In this document: positions 42,148 to 54,134 of the stretch, in pieces | Layout of the letters: each line of letters opens with the position of its first letter | Position numbering within the stretch: position 1 is the first letter of the stretch | Assembly (NCBI GenBank): GCA_037349105.1 | Contig: JAYJMM010000027.1 | Coordinates: 1,240,001 to 1,304,000 of the forward strand | From: Limnomonas spitsbergensis | Lineage: Eukaryota; Chlorophyta; Chlorophyceae; Chlamydomonadales | Reading direction: 5' to 3' | DNA: 64,000 nt | The notes under the pieces: generated by a model | Seen by the model: only the letters and a program-made list of their open reading frames with translations | What the model was told of the DNA's origin: nothing | The model's database searches: none | Translations under genes and position numbers: made by a program

Positions 42148-45067
42148 TAAGGCTTTCAGAGCGTTGCCGCAAGATGTGTATGCCATTACGGTAGAACACC
42201 TCAAGGAGGCGGGTGCCCAGGAGGGGCGCCAGTGGTTCATGGTAGCAGGCTGGGAGTGCCAGGACCTTTCGTCAGCTGGCAAGGGGCGGGGGCTCGCGGG
42301 AGAGAGAAGCAAGTCTTTCTTCCCGTTAGTCAAGCTGTTGGGTACTCTGCAGTTCCTACAGGGTCCTAGGCCGCCAGCGTACCTGATTGAGAATGTAGCA
42401 ATGCAATTGAATCAGAAGAGTGAGAAGGCCAGTGTTGAGGCTTTTCAGGAAGTGTGCAGGATTCTAGGGACACCGGCGTTGTTTGACGCAGCGCAGGTGG
42501 GGTCTTACGCCCACCGCACCCGCAACTATTGGGGGAATATCGCCCCTGCAGCAGATATTGAATTTGTGATTCGTGCGTCAACCAGACCCCACGAGGGGAT
42601 TGTAGACGACATTCTGGACAAGGGCAGCAAGGCCCAGGTAGTATCGTGTCCGGACAATGGGGGGTACCGCATCAATGTCACAGGGCAACCCAGGAAGGTG
42701 CTGCCGTGTTTGATGGCCACACCCTCATCATATGCTTTCCGGAACGGGCAAAATGGGATGGTGTACAGGCCCATGGGGGACTTGCAGGAGCCCAACGCAA
42801 ACGAGCGTGAGCGAGCCATGGGGTACGCTGTGGGGTCCACATTGCCACGCCCAGATTTCCCTGAGGCAGCCAGACGGGCAGCCTTGGGCAGGTGCATGGA
42901 TTCATGGGCACTGAGTGCATGGCTCACTGTGGCACTTGAGTGTGCTAAGATCTTGCCAGCAGAATTGACACGCAGGGCAAAGCTGCCAGGCCAGGACAGG
43001 GACCCAGTGCTGGGGGCGACTTTAATGTCCAGCCACTATGCCCTTGCCACTGCAGGAGACGCGTGCTCTGGCAGCGGGGAAGTGGCCGCGTCATACAGAC
43101 AGTGCCTGGGAGAATCCGCCGCGGCAGACTGGGCCGACGCGGCACAGGAACCAGGTGGGAACGCGTCTGAGGCACAGGTTGATGTTGAAATCAGAGTAAC
43201 CAGGGAAATAGAGAGTGAGAAGGACCAGCCAGGTTGTCCTGCAGGACCGTCGGCTAGGGTTGATGTGTGGGCAGATGAGCCCGTCTTGAGGTTTCTCCGT
43301 GAGAAGACTTATGTCCAGGGAACAGAGCTAGGAGAACAGACCAGAATACAGCGCAGAGCAGCACCATTCCAGTGGGAATCAGAGAGGGGAGGAGTCCTGA
43401 TGAGACTCATGCCGGATGGTAGACGTTGTGTGGTGCCCAGGCCAGAGGACAGGCTAGCAGTGATCCAGACAGCGCATGCAGGTACGGGCCATTTCGGCAG
43501 CCACCGCACGGCTTTCATGGTCATGCAGCAGCATTGGTGGCGGGGGCTTCGAGCAGCGGTCAAGAAGGCGGTGCAGGAATGCGGTGTGTGTGACAGGGCC
43601 AGGGCGTCCACATTCAATCACATACAACCCAACCTGCACCCGCTACCCATTGAGGGGTTGTTTTTCCGGTGGGGAGTGGACCTGTGTGGTCCATTCACGA
43701 CCACTTCCAGGGGCAATCGGTTTGTGATGGTGTGTGTGGAGCATTACTCCAAATGGGTGGAGTTGATCCCCATTCCAAGCAAGGCGTCTGATGTGACGGC
43801 CTTGGCATTCTTTCAAAATGTTGTTGCACGATTCGGGGGATGCGCAGAGGTGGTGACAGACCAGGGGACAGAGTTCCAGGGTGAATTTCAGGACATGTTG
43901 CTGGACTGCTTCATTGACCATCGCACCACTTCTGCCAACCACCCCCAGGCAGACGGGCTTTCGGAGAGAGCTGTCCAGACCCTCAAAGCAGGCCTGCGCA
44001 AGTGCTGCGAGGAGGGCAGCAGCGACGAGTCCTGGGACAAGATGGTGCCCTGGGTAGCCCTTGGCTTCCGATGCTCGCCGCAGCAGGCCACGCGCATGGC
44101 GCCGTACGAGGTGCTGTTTGGACAGAGACCTACCTTCCCTTCCAGAGTGGGAGCGGACCTCTGGAGCACAGCCAAGGTGGCAACGGCAGAGGAGGCAGCA
44201 GACCTGCTTTTGGCCAGGGTGGCCAGGATCAAAGAGGCACTGCCAGTCGCGGGTGAGCATCTCAAAATTGCGCAACACCGCGACAAGCTGCGATATGCAC
44301 GCATTCGTGGGGGAGGGTATGTCCCCCAGGTCAGGCGTTTTGCAGAGGGAGATTACGTGTATGTGAAGTATTCGTCAGAGCGACGCAGCCTCGATCCCAA
44401 GGCCAGGCCTGAGATCCTCAGGGTAAAAACACTGGGGGCGACGGGAACTTTGGTGTTGGAAGGGGCAGATGGCCTCACAGTTACAGAGAATGCGGTCAAT
44501 TGTTCTCCATGCCACTTGCCCAACCTCAGGGGAGTGGTTGATTTCAGTGGAACCAGACCCAATAAAAGCCTGTCATGCGAGGTGTGCCAGCTGCCCGATC
44601 GCGGAGAGGTGATGCTTTTGTGTGATGCATGCAATACAGGTTGGCACATGGACTGCTTGGTACCAGTACTCGAGGAGGTGCCTGAGGGCGAGTGGTTGTG
44701 CCCACACTGCACGCCGGAAGCCAAGGGAGCTGGGCCCGCTGCAGTAGCAGGGCCCCCCACAGAGGAGCGCAGTTTACAGGTCCAGGGGCGACCGAGCCCA
44801 GCGGCCAGAGCGGCTGCCAGGACAGCCCAGGAGGCCGACGTCATGGACAGGCCTGAGGTGGAAGTCATGGCCACCAACCCAGCAACAAGGCAAATGGAGC
44901 GGGGCATCGCAAGACCAATGGCGAACGGGTTGTATGACATCTCGTACACCACCGGCCGGGGAGAGGCCAATGTCACCCCGAGAGCAGTTACAAGAAGGGC
45001 CAAGGTGGCCAAGGAAGCAGCAAGGGAGGAAGAGGAGTCAGCCCTTGAGGATTTTACCGGGACCTGA
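42143..45067 (+). pseudogene. Distal Pol of element B: methyltransferase C-terminal part, integrase, PHD finger
   Basis: Continuation of the polyprotein in the next frame, starting [13 protein letters not shown], with no own start in this position; an ATG in the same frame at 42053 is upstream of the shift and reads an alternative frame. It contains the methyltransferase Cys in GWECQDLSS (codon 42257), ENV near 42389, HRTRNYWGN, the integrase zinc module (about 43490-43585), DDE residues near 43680, 43860 and 43960, an SH3-like tail, and the PHD finger at about 44577-44708. Expression would need a frameshift, so this copy is probably unable to make integrase in the normal way. Confidence 0.85.
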
Positions 45068-45774
45068 AGCCCGGAGCGGCAGGGCCGCTGAACACGTGAC
45101 GTCACCCACGCCGTACCTGGCAAGGGGCGGGCAGGCACCTACAGAGCGGAAATGCAGACGCAGTGCGGCTCGTCCTAGTACCCAGTAGGCAGCGGGCCGG
45201 CAGCCAGCGGACCGAAGACGGAAGATGCAGGAGTAGAGTTACGGCAGCTTCATGAAAATCTGTTTCTCAAATACCGTAGCAACAAGGCTACAGTAGTACA
45301 TAAGTTATGACAATGATGAGCGAGGAGAATTAGTCAACTCGAGCAATTATAGCACAGCAGGGGGCAGATCACGCTGCTACGGCGCACATTTTCTGTGGCC
45401 TTTAAAGACCAGGCGGCTATGGCGCAGTGGGGCGAGAGCAGCGGTTGTTCTTAGCTTGACCTTATCACTTTGAAATTCCTCTGTTTGCTAGCCAGTAGTG
45501 GGCTGAACAGCTTGAGTTTGTAGGGTTCTGCGCATTGCGCTTCAGCTGAAACTCGGTTGATTTTTTATTTCCCTGAGTGCAGAATGCCTGAACCAGGCAG
45601 CTTCGTAGATTGCCTGAACCAGGCAGTTTGGTAGAAGGCCAGAACCTGGCATATTTCCTAATGATGATTTGAGCTTCTACGTACATATTTTTCCAGAAGT
45701 TTATTTCAGTACCACCCCTTTTTTCCGGCTCCCCGCGCATGCCTGGAGGGCTTAACGCTGGGGAGCGGGGGGCG
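45068..45774 (+). other. 3' untranslated region and polypurine tract of element B
   Basis: Homologous to 19292-19960 of element C. It ends with GGGGAGCGGGGGGCG at 45760-45774 directly against B1. In a standard element this purine tract would prime plus-strand synthesis at the start of the 3' LTR, so B1, not A2, sits where the 3' LTR should begin. Confidence 0.65.
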
Positions 45775-46004
45775 AGTAAAGTAGTAGGGGCGGTACCCAC
45801 GAGACGGAGACTTCTAGGCAGAGTTATCCAGTTAGGGACTTCCAGATACTGTTATCTTGTTAACAAGCTCTTGTCTGAAGTACAAGGAGCATGAGTGTAC
45901 GGTGATGTACCATGTTTGTGAGTAGAGGACACCTCTCTAAGGTGTCCTGACCGGAGTTTACGGTATTTACCATAGTATTGCAGTTACTGCTTTATGGTGC
46001 GACA
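45775..46004 (+). repeat. Terminal segment B1 of element B
   Basis: 230 bp, matching B2 at 46637-46866 base for base as far as I can read. It ends GTGCGACA and is separated from A2 by the bases GC. Confidence 0.9.
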
Positions 46005-46006
46005 GC

Positions 46007-46636
46007 TGTCACATTATATTACAGTATACGTGACAGAACCGTTTAGACCGCAGTTAGCGTCATCGGTGACTCCGCAGCTTCTCTGCGGAGTCTCCGGATT
46101 TGAGCTGAGACCTAGAAACCCGCTTACGCAGGATAAGTTTGACAGGTTCTACCGTACTCTGTATTGGGCCTGCCGGGTCCCTGTATCCCGGCAATTGCCT
46201 TGGCTAGTCACTTCGTCCCTTTCTAAAGGACAGACCTCTATTTGTAACAAGCACCGGCAGTCTTTTGAGACCAGCAGCTTCCATATAAGTCAGTACCTCA
46301 ACTCGAGTCAAGACTAGCTCAGCCTCCGCTGAACTAGCTGGAGACAAGTACCCCAGTAAGAGACACGAGACTCTGCAGAAGAAGAAGTACGCAGCCTCGT
46401 CCCGTCCGTCTCTCCGCGTGTTACGCGGTAAGTGCCCTTAACATAGCCCTGCTGGATCGCGACCAGACGGCCAGAAGGCCTATGCCCCTAAGTCAATTGC
46501 CATATACACAAATAACCAACCAGCCGCTTAACTCGAAGAGCACTCGCAGCCAGTGAATAGTCACTGAGCCTGCCCGTAGGCGTCCATCACTGCCGTGAGG
46601 AAAGAAGTCCGCCACGGACCTGAAGCGCACCTCGCG
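46007..46636 (+). repeat. Terminal segment A2 of element B
   Basis: 630-bp copy of A1. Differences seen are one near the start (TGTCACATT versus TGTCACAGT) and one near 46134 (GATAAG versus GATGAG). It is followed directly by B2. Confidence 0.9.
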
Positions 46637-46866
46637 AGTAAAGTAGTAGGGGCGGTACCCACGAGACGGAGACTTCTAGGCAGAGTTATCCAGTTAGGGA
46701 CTTCCAGATACTGTTATCTTGTTAACAAGCTCTTGTCTGAAGTACAAGGAGCATGAGTGTACGGTGATGTACCATGTTTGTGAGTAGAGGACACCTCTCT
46801 AAGGTGTCCTGACCGGAGTTTACGGTATTTACCATAGTATTGCAGTTACTGCTTTATGGTGCGACA
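46637..46866 (+). repeat. Terminal segment B2 of element B
   Basis: 230-bp second copy of B1, ending GCGACA at the right target duplication. Confidence 0.9.
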
Positions 46867-47415
46867 GTAAGCAAGTTTACCTTCGAAAATCTACAGGTCA
46901 GTAATTATTTAATTGTTTACTCCTTGACGAGTACGTCCATGGTAAACTTTTCTGCCTTAATAGAATTTGATAGGATTGGTCTTGAATGGTGAGGAATTGT
47001 GTATGAATTGTAACAGATGGGAAAAGAATTGCATCTGACTGAAAAATTGCTCACGTTTGGCTTCCCTAGGGAAACTTTCCTTAGGCAGGGACGCTCCATA
47101 GGTAAGCAAGTTTACCTTCGAAAATCTACAGGTCAGTAATTATTTAATTGTTTACTCCTTGACGAGTACGTCCATGGTAAACTTTTCTGCCTTAATAGAA
47201 TTTGATAGGATTGGTCTTGAATGGTGAGGAATTGTGTATGAATTGTAACAGATGGGAAAAGAATTGCATCTGACTGAAAAATTGCTCACGTTTGGCTTCC
47301 CTAGGGAAACTTTCCTTAGGCAGGGACGCTTCATAGGTAAGCAAGTTTACCTTCGAAAATCTACAGGTCAGTAATTATTTAATTGTTTACTCCAGAGTAC
47401 GTCCATGGTAAACTC
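46867..47415 (+). repeat. 235-bp satellite, right part
   Basis: Begins with the right GTAA duplication and the remainder of the interrupted unit. Further units start at 46921 and 47156, and a degenerate partial unit starts at 47391 (TCC then AGAGTACGTCC, with an internal gap). The 38-bp stretch shared with 20374-20411 follows at 47421-47458. Confidence 0.95.
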
Positions 47416-47472
47416 CATACTGGCGAACCGTATCTGTATGGCGAATCCGTATTTGTATGTATTTCGACTCAC

Positions 47473-50400
47473 CACCGGTTGAATGCTGGCGGTCGCATTT
47501 CTTCCATCTCGAGTGACGGACGTGCAGGAGTAGGTGCACAGGACGCCGCTGGTCATGCCATCACTTGCCGGACTGAGGGCGACTGAGCCGTTGGTGGACT
47601 TCCGGCCTTGAGAACATGATGCGTTGCCATTTGAATCGATGGATTTCCACGTATAGGAGAACGCAGCGTTTGCGTTGCTAGGGTCGACCGTGGATACGTT
47701 GAATTGGATATTGGACGCGGCGTCGATCGTGCCAGCTGGCCCGACAATCTCGGTGAGCAGCGGGGCGCCCAGGATCCGCACGACCAACTGGGCGGGGGCA
47801 TGGGAGACAGGTCGAGGGTAAGTGTGACAGGCTGGAGCTGGGCAGGATGAGGACTAGGAGGGGTCAGTTACAACAGAGGGGACTAAGAGGGGTCAGTCAC
47901 AAAAGTGGATTCAGCAGCTTAGAACCAGCTTTGTCACACAGCACATTAGAACAACAAGAACACCCTCTTATCAATGCGGCTACCATCATTGGCCCGTCGC
48001 TAGTGTTAATTGTAGCCGGTACTCAATACTGCTTTTCTACCCTTCACTGGCTGTTCTTGCAGCCACTTCGGGCCTGATCAACCCCAACCTTGGCCTCCGG
48101 CTTGAGTTTCAGGAATTCAGGCAGCATGCATGTCCCTAATTGGGAAGATGTCAGCTGTTGCTGACCTGTATCCCCATTCATGAAACACTGTCAAGCGAGG
48201 AGATTCTGCACTCACGCTTTGCTGCGTCGTGGCTCCAGTGAAGTCAGAGGTGAAGGAAGCCGTAAGTGTGAAGATGATGGGTTTGTTGAGAGGGAGCTTG
48301 CTGGATGCCATGCTGGCCTGGAGGTCAGCATCTGCGTGCGGCCAGGGGTGAAGAGAGGGAAGTCGGATCAGCGTGGTGCATACGTATGGGGTCAGATGCA
48401 GAACTCGGGTATCTAGCTATCCACTCAGACACAATTATTTCTCTTCCTGTGTGTCAAGTCTCCCTAAAAGGGAAGACCATGTGTGCTACAGTGAAAAAGG
48501 AGAGGCAGACACAAGGATAGAAAGGTAGGGAGAGGACTAATAGGACGAACTAGTCGTGTGACACCAAGCATATTAACACACTATCACACATCCTCCACCG
48601 ACTGATACCAGCACCTGCGGACTTTTGCTTCAAACGGGTGCTGGACGCAAACACTCACTGGACATAAAGAGCGTGGGCTGCGACACGTTGTTCAGGAACT
48701 TTGTGATGTTCGTTGTCCAGCGGAAGAAGACGTTGGCAGTGCCGCACACAGACACCATGTCAATGCCAGACTAAGGGCAGTGCAGGGGATACGAGTAAGA
48801 GTGTGCAGGCGTTCAAATTGTCTTTTCCCCCGTCTCGATACACATCAGGATTGCAGCGGGCCCAGGGATGAGTAGCCAATGAAGCCATGCTGCTTGGGCT
48901 GCCGGCCATAGGCCGGTTCGGGTTCTGTCACAATCAGGACTGCAGCATCCCAAGGGCGTCAGAGCAGCCCAATGGTGGCCCCAGAGCCGAAAAAGAGACA
49001 CTTGGGAGCACTGGGAATGGCATGGGGGTGCGTGGAACAACCATGATGGCAGGGGTGTGGATGGGGGATACTTCGCAGGTTGTGGTTAGCATGTCCAATT
49101 GTCATTACTCCATGCCATCCTACTGCCTTATGCAGACCTCCCCAAGGTTTGCCAACTTCAAGTGGTTTCCGGTTGGCGGGCAATGCATTTATGACCAGTT
49201 TAATAGCCTCCGGCCAGAGCCAGGAGAGTTGTTGACGTGTAACCTGCCTATTCCAAGTTCATACTGCGGTACATCAAGCAAGCTGTGCGGCTTTTGTCCC
49301 CCTTCACCCACCTCAATCAGCAAGCCATCAGTGACAATCACAGTCAGTACAGGCGGCGCGTAGAGCAGCAGCAGCGGTGCTCGGGTGGTTGAGGTGTCAC
49401 TGTCGCCGCCCATGGTGGTGACCCAGGTGGTGACGCTGGTGATGCCGAGGAAGCTTGTCACAGTGAGGGAGTAGCTGTGGGCACCAGGTGTCAGGTTGTT
49501 CACCTGAATGCAGCAGGTGTGACCCAGGGTGAAGAGTGACCTGAGGAGGTTATCAGTGTCTTGTTTAGGTTGATGACGACGTGTTCAGGCTAGCGGTGAC
49601 GTGTGCTACATGTGGATTTAGAGTGCTTCCCTTTTCGGGCTTTTAGGTGAAGGGGGACATATGAGTAGGCATCGGCAATATACTTTACATGCCCCGCCAA
49701 TGTAAAGTATATATTATATATATCATATATATAGTATATAAAGTCAGAAAAAAGTGGGCCAAAGTAAAAAAAAAACAGAGGTCTGGATTCAGCTTAATCA
49801 GGGCATTCAGAATCTGCAGCTAACTCGTCCCATCTAAGAAAGCTAAGTCCTCAAACATAAAAACACTGTATTTGTTTGACGCGGATCACGGGTTCGAAAA
49901 ATGGGGCAGGTCTGGTCCAGAAGTTCAGTTTAAGTACCACTACATGATCACTAGATATACATTTGAGTCTCATAGCATGACTGTTCCGAAGTTATCAAGT
50001 CAGTCGGAGTAATAGTTCAGAGAAACCTCCTCGTGCTGAACCTCCTTGACCTCGCCGTCGTCACGGTTCGCCTTGACATAAATCAGCTTCTCAGCCCGCG
50101 CGATGCCTAGGCGATAGCGGCTACTGGTGTATGTCCGCCCCCATGCTGACCAGTTCCGCTGGACCGATTGTTCCAAACTCGCTTAATCTTATTCAGCTCG
50201 GCACACAAAGCCTCAGGCTCCCACTCGGTTCCTAAGTGCAGTTGCTTGCCATTGTCGAGAGGGATAGATCGTTTCACTTTCTCATGGGCAATTCCAGGTA
50301 ACACGAGTATTATTGGAGTATAGAATCGGACGAGAACGCATGCGCTTGTCTCACAAGTAGCCCACAGTAGCTGAAATGCCGTATTTCCACGTTTTCAGTC

Positions 50401-52051
50401 GCGACATTCGGGATTTTCGCGACTTAATATAAAGTATATATGATATGCCGAATTCGAATATACTTTATATAATATAATATATACTTTGTATACTATATAA
50501 TATTATATAATATTGCCGATGCCTACATATGAGGCGATAACAGTGCGGAACCTGTGTCTTTTTAGAGTGACCCATGAGACATAATGGCTTTTACATGGAG
50601 AGTGACATGTGAGGGCTATCGTGTGGGCAATTCATGTGCCAACTCGGCTGGTGTTCCTCCATCTAAAAAACCCGTCCGAGGGTGCACTTGAAATGTTAGG
50701 GCGTGGTCGCGCACGAATGGCCCCTACCTGTTCGCCAGTTATCATGACTGTTGACATAGTTGACTGTGCAGCAATAGCTTGTGCCAGCGTGCTTGTCATG
50801 TCAGGACCAATGTAGGCCCACATGTAGGTCAGGGCCTGCATGGAAGATTGTGGGGCAGCAGGCGGGTTGGTCAATCAGTGACAGGGGGGGGATCTGGGTA
50901 ACGGGTGTGGGCCCTCTGGATCTGGGACGCCATCCAGGCGTAGAATTAGGGCCGGGCCACGCCTACTTGCTCCGCCCCTCACGCACTCATACAGGACATA
51001 GTATTGGGGCAGCCAGCACCCAGCTAATCTGAGTGATGGGCTACATTTGTAAAGAAATTACACAGAGAGGAGCCATTGCGCCACATCTCTATCCGGCTAA
51101 CCTACAAGTTTGAGAAATGCGTCAGGTGTGATCTATTCCATCAGGAATCATTTTATGCGAGCAAATCCCCTGAAGTGTCGAAACTATCACAGCGACCCAC
51201 CTTCCCGAAGGGGTCATACGAAAATGTGCCGTCCAAGGACAACGAAGTTGAGGCATTCGAACCGGGGCACGCGGGGAAAACATCCAGGGGGGCGGATATG
51301 ACGGCCTGGGGTTGTGAGCAGATGGCTGACACAGATCCAATGGTAAAATCAGTTAAAGCACCCCAGGGGTAGACACTCCTCCTGCGGTTTTCAAAGAGAG
51401 GGAGGGACAAGGCCATTGAGCATTTCTGTGAACAAATAAGTTCAAGTTAAACAAGCCGGCATACAGGAAATATCTGAAGCTCAGATGGCTTGTAGATTTT
51501 TATGCAGGATTAAGAGGGGGAGCTCGGGTATGCAGCAAGAGGCATGTGCTGAAAATAGGTTCTTCAGCTTGCTATTTCAAACAAACGAAGATTGGCTCAT
51601 GACGGGGTCGTTACTCCCGAGCCCACAAACAGTTATTTAATCTGCCCCACAGTCAAATGACTTCCAGCTTCAGGTCATTAACAACACAGCGGATGGTCGA
51701 GGGGCCTGGAACAGCAACCTATGCTGCATGGTCCCCATCTTCCAAGCGATGGCCTGCTGCAGGTGGCATTGCACGCACTGCACCAAACACCACAACGCAC
51801 CCGCAGCTGAATTGGCTGTCCACCGTGTTCAGCGTCACGCTGCCGGTGAGCTTGCGATCGGTCACCACATCCAAGAGCGCAGTCTGCTCGGATGCCAAAG
51901 TGAGTGTGGATCCTGGTGTGACGCTCCATGTGCCCGATAGGAAGATGTACATGAAGCCCGGGTCATCACCGTCGGCGTAGTAGCCTCCGACCCCCGGTAC
52001 GACACAGTCTGCCTCATCGCCCAGCAGGGCCATGGTTGTGTTGTCGAACAC
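47473..52051 (-). CDS. REJ/PKD-like extracellular protein, seven internal exons
   Basis: Exons 52051-51779, 51305-51201, 50835-50728, 49503-49312, 48770-48659, 48331-48216 and 47787-47473 have GT-AG borders and fully compatible phase, giving about 340 aa. The product is Ser/Thr/Val-rich and beta-strand-like, with PKD/REJ features: SLDGTFSYDPFGK, ALTYMWAYIGP, VNNLTPGAHSYSLTV, NVFFRWTTN and FSYTWKSIDSNG. REJ and PKD regions occur in polycystin-type receptors and other surface proteins. Neither end is found: no start exon was recognised right of 52051, and the left side runs into the satellite and element B. The hAT element sits in the intron between exons 3 and 4. The exon model is good; the family call is by pattern. 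Confidence 0.6.
49666..50525. mobile_element. hAT-like DNA transposon (860 bp) with 8-bp target duplication
   Basis: Terminal inverted repeats TAGGCATCGGCAATAT at both ends, flanked by perfect direct repeats CATATGAG at 49658-49665 and 50526-50533. Eight-bp duplications are typical of hAT. The subterminal regions are very AT-rich (TATATA runs at 49695-49740 and 50450-50515). Inside is a degenerate transposase fragment. It lies in an intron of the REJ/PKD-like gene. Confidence 0.85.
50000..50304 (-). pseudogene. hAT transposase C-terminal fragment
   Basis: Open from about 50304 (GIAHEKVKRSIPLDNGKQ, ELNKIKRVWNN), then a frame change near 50110, then YRLGIARAEKLIYVKANRD and an acidic end at a stop at 50000-50002. 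The RLGxxRAEKLIYV pattern resembles the tail of plant hAT transposases. Far too short to be active. Confidence 0.5.
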
Positions 52052-52181
52052 CTGAGAGGGGGTTTATGAGGGGGTTGATTAGGGTTCAGGATTGAAAGAG
52101 GGAAAGTGAAGTGGGGGAGAGCAATTATCAGGTAGGCAGTGAGGTGCAGGGGAGAGAGTGAGTGGATTTCATTTTTCACGT

Positions 52182-52202
52182 TTACTGCTTTATGGTGCGA
52201 CA
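52182..52202 (+). repeat. 21-nt copy of the right end of element B
   Basis: These 21 nt, ending TTTATGGTGCGACA, are identical to the last 21 nt of B1 and B2. The sequence on either side is not from B. It may be a remnant left by an insertion or rearrangement of this family. Confidence 0.6.
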
Positions 52203-52488
52203 AGAGCCCTCTGTATTGGAACCTTCGAAGCGACCTTGGAACCTGTGAAGGGAATCCTGCCTGAAGCTGTGGAGTTTTTACAGTCCAACTGAGCATCACA
52301 TGCCTGAAATGGTGTCCGTGCCGGTTGCCCAGGCGACCCAGCCTGAGCCGGTGATAGAGAGGTGGATGACATCACAACATCTGGGCCATGCCTGTCAATG
52401 AGGTCAAAGACACAACTATTGACGCCTCTGCTTGGAAAAAGGAGAATGAACAAGCTCTTGGACCTTCTTGAGACAAGTAGTCAGAGTT

Positions 52489-52903
52489 GCTGCTGCGCAG
52501 CACGAAAAACGGTAGAGCAGTCGGGTATGTGACTTGTCAGGGCGCAGGTGCGGACGGGGTCACCTGGACCCCATGCAACCCCCCCCCCCCCCCCGCCATG
52601 TTGCAGGATTTCGAAATATGTCTTACAACTCTATCGCTGGAAAAGTGCATGTTGTTAATGATGCGTATCGAATTGCGCATACAGAAGTGAAGTTGCAGCT
52701 GTCGCGTGACACCTTACATCATCGGCTATTCCAGCCTTGGTAGCTGAGTTTCTCATTTCTGCACCTCGGCCTTTAAAGTCTGACAGTAATGACCTTAATA
52801 AATATAGCCAGCCTATTTGCGCTGTAGCGCATACAGTTTCCGTGACGTTCCAGAAACATCGGGCTGACTGAAAGACTAACGGATAATTGACGGAAACGGG
52901 GTT
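52489..52903 (+). repeat. Dispersed repeat D, copy 2
   Basis: Diverged second copy of the repeat at 11262-11736, same orientation, with an expanded poly-C run near 52580-52595. Confidence 0.7.
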
Positions 52904-54134
52904 TTGTGTTGTTGTGGCATGCCCAAACATGAAAGCAAGCAGATGTTCATTACTTTGCAGCATATGCTCTTTTGCTGAAGCCATGATTGTGTTGAAGCTA
53001 ATCATATGCAGCCATGACATGGCTTAGGACTATGGTTAGACCCCCCCTAATAATCAGCCTATCAGGGTTAATTCCTGACTGAAGTGATTTTGGGGAGGAT
53101 GGTTTATCAACGTACTAATCAGGCTGATAAAGGTCAAGTAAGTGCGACATTTCCTGATAATTAGGCTTCCCTTGATAAACAGGTTGATATCTTGAAGGCT
53201 CTTAATTAGCATGATAAGGGCCAATATCAAGCTGATTAATAGGCAAATGTTCCATGATAAATAGCCTGATAATGGTGTTGTTCGTGACCTGATTATTAGT
53301 TGATAATGAGCTTGATTATTAGCGTAGCTTAAATTGAGATATACTCAGCCATAGATAATGATCTTGACAGCTAGTTCAAATTCAAACGTTTTTGAATTTA
53401 AATATATGTGTGGCTGCCAGAACTGTTTACGCTTGGATTATTTATTTATGAGCGTGTAACATCTGTTACATGATAATAATTTATGAAGTTAATATTGCAT
53501 GCTGCTGTCCTCGTAAGAAAGCAGTGGGGTTGTCACATCAGCTCTTGTTTACATGAACACAGGAGGAAAATAAAATAATGATACCGGTAATTTTGTCACA
53601 ATCTATCATAAACTACTGGTAGTGATATTCAATTGAAAGATAGAGGCACAGCTCTTAAAACTCGTTTCAAAAATTGAACTCAGCCTCACACACAAATCCA
53701 GCAGGCCATCTTCTAAATAAGCGAGAACCCCACAGCAGCCAGCCTGTCCACCGTTGTGTTGCCCTGCAGGCAAGCATAGGCAGCAATGGAGATTTTGAAG
53801 TCAACAGCAGTGCAAAGTAAAGCTCACATGAGCGGCAAGTAAAGAAAGCATGTATATACGGCAATATATGGCAAGAGCGTAAATTGAAAACAATCTTTGG
53901 ATTGCTTGCTTACCTCATTAAGTTTGAAAACAAGCACTAAGCCTCTGGCGGGACTTGGCCAGCGCTGTTCCGGTAAAAGAGCCCAACTGCGGGCCAGGCC
54001 ACCATATCACCCTACGAAAATTGCAGTTGTAAGTTAATGTAGCAACCAACTTTGACACAACTGACAGTTCCAAGTAACTGACAATTCCAAGGACAGCTTA
54101 AGAAATCATTGAAGCTTACTTTTTTCATGTCAAA

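Larger units (their letters stand above)
28246..46866 (+). mobile_element. 18.6-kb gypsy-like retrotransposon B with split direct repeats
   Basis: Boundaries are set by the 4-bp GTAA duplication within a known satellite unit. The ends are TG at the left and CA at the right. The order is A1 (28246-28875), leader, giant polyprotein, B1 (45775-46004), the two bases GC, A2 (46007-46636), B2 (46637-46866). A1 and A2 differ at only about two positions and B1 and B2 appear identical, which indicates a recent insertion. The polyprotein has Gag, protease, RT, RNase H, methyltransferase, integrase and PHD modules. A frameshift near 42140 breaks it. Confidence 0.9.

Noticed and set aside
28246..46866. 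Classifying element B as a true DIRS/Kangaroo element from its terminal repeat order
   Set aside because: No tyrosine recombinase was found on either strand; Pol has a DDE integrase with HHCC module, and a target duplication is present.
52200..52290. Short plus-strand frame LCIGTFEATLEPVKGILPEA after the 21-nt B remnant
   Set aside because: Protein-like in composition but too short, without start or family match.
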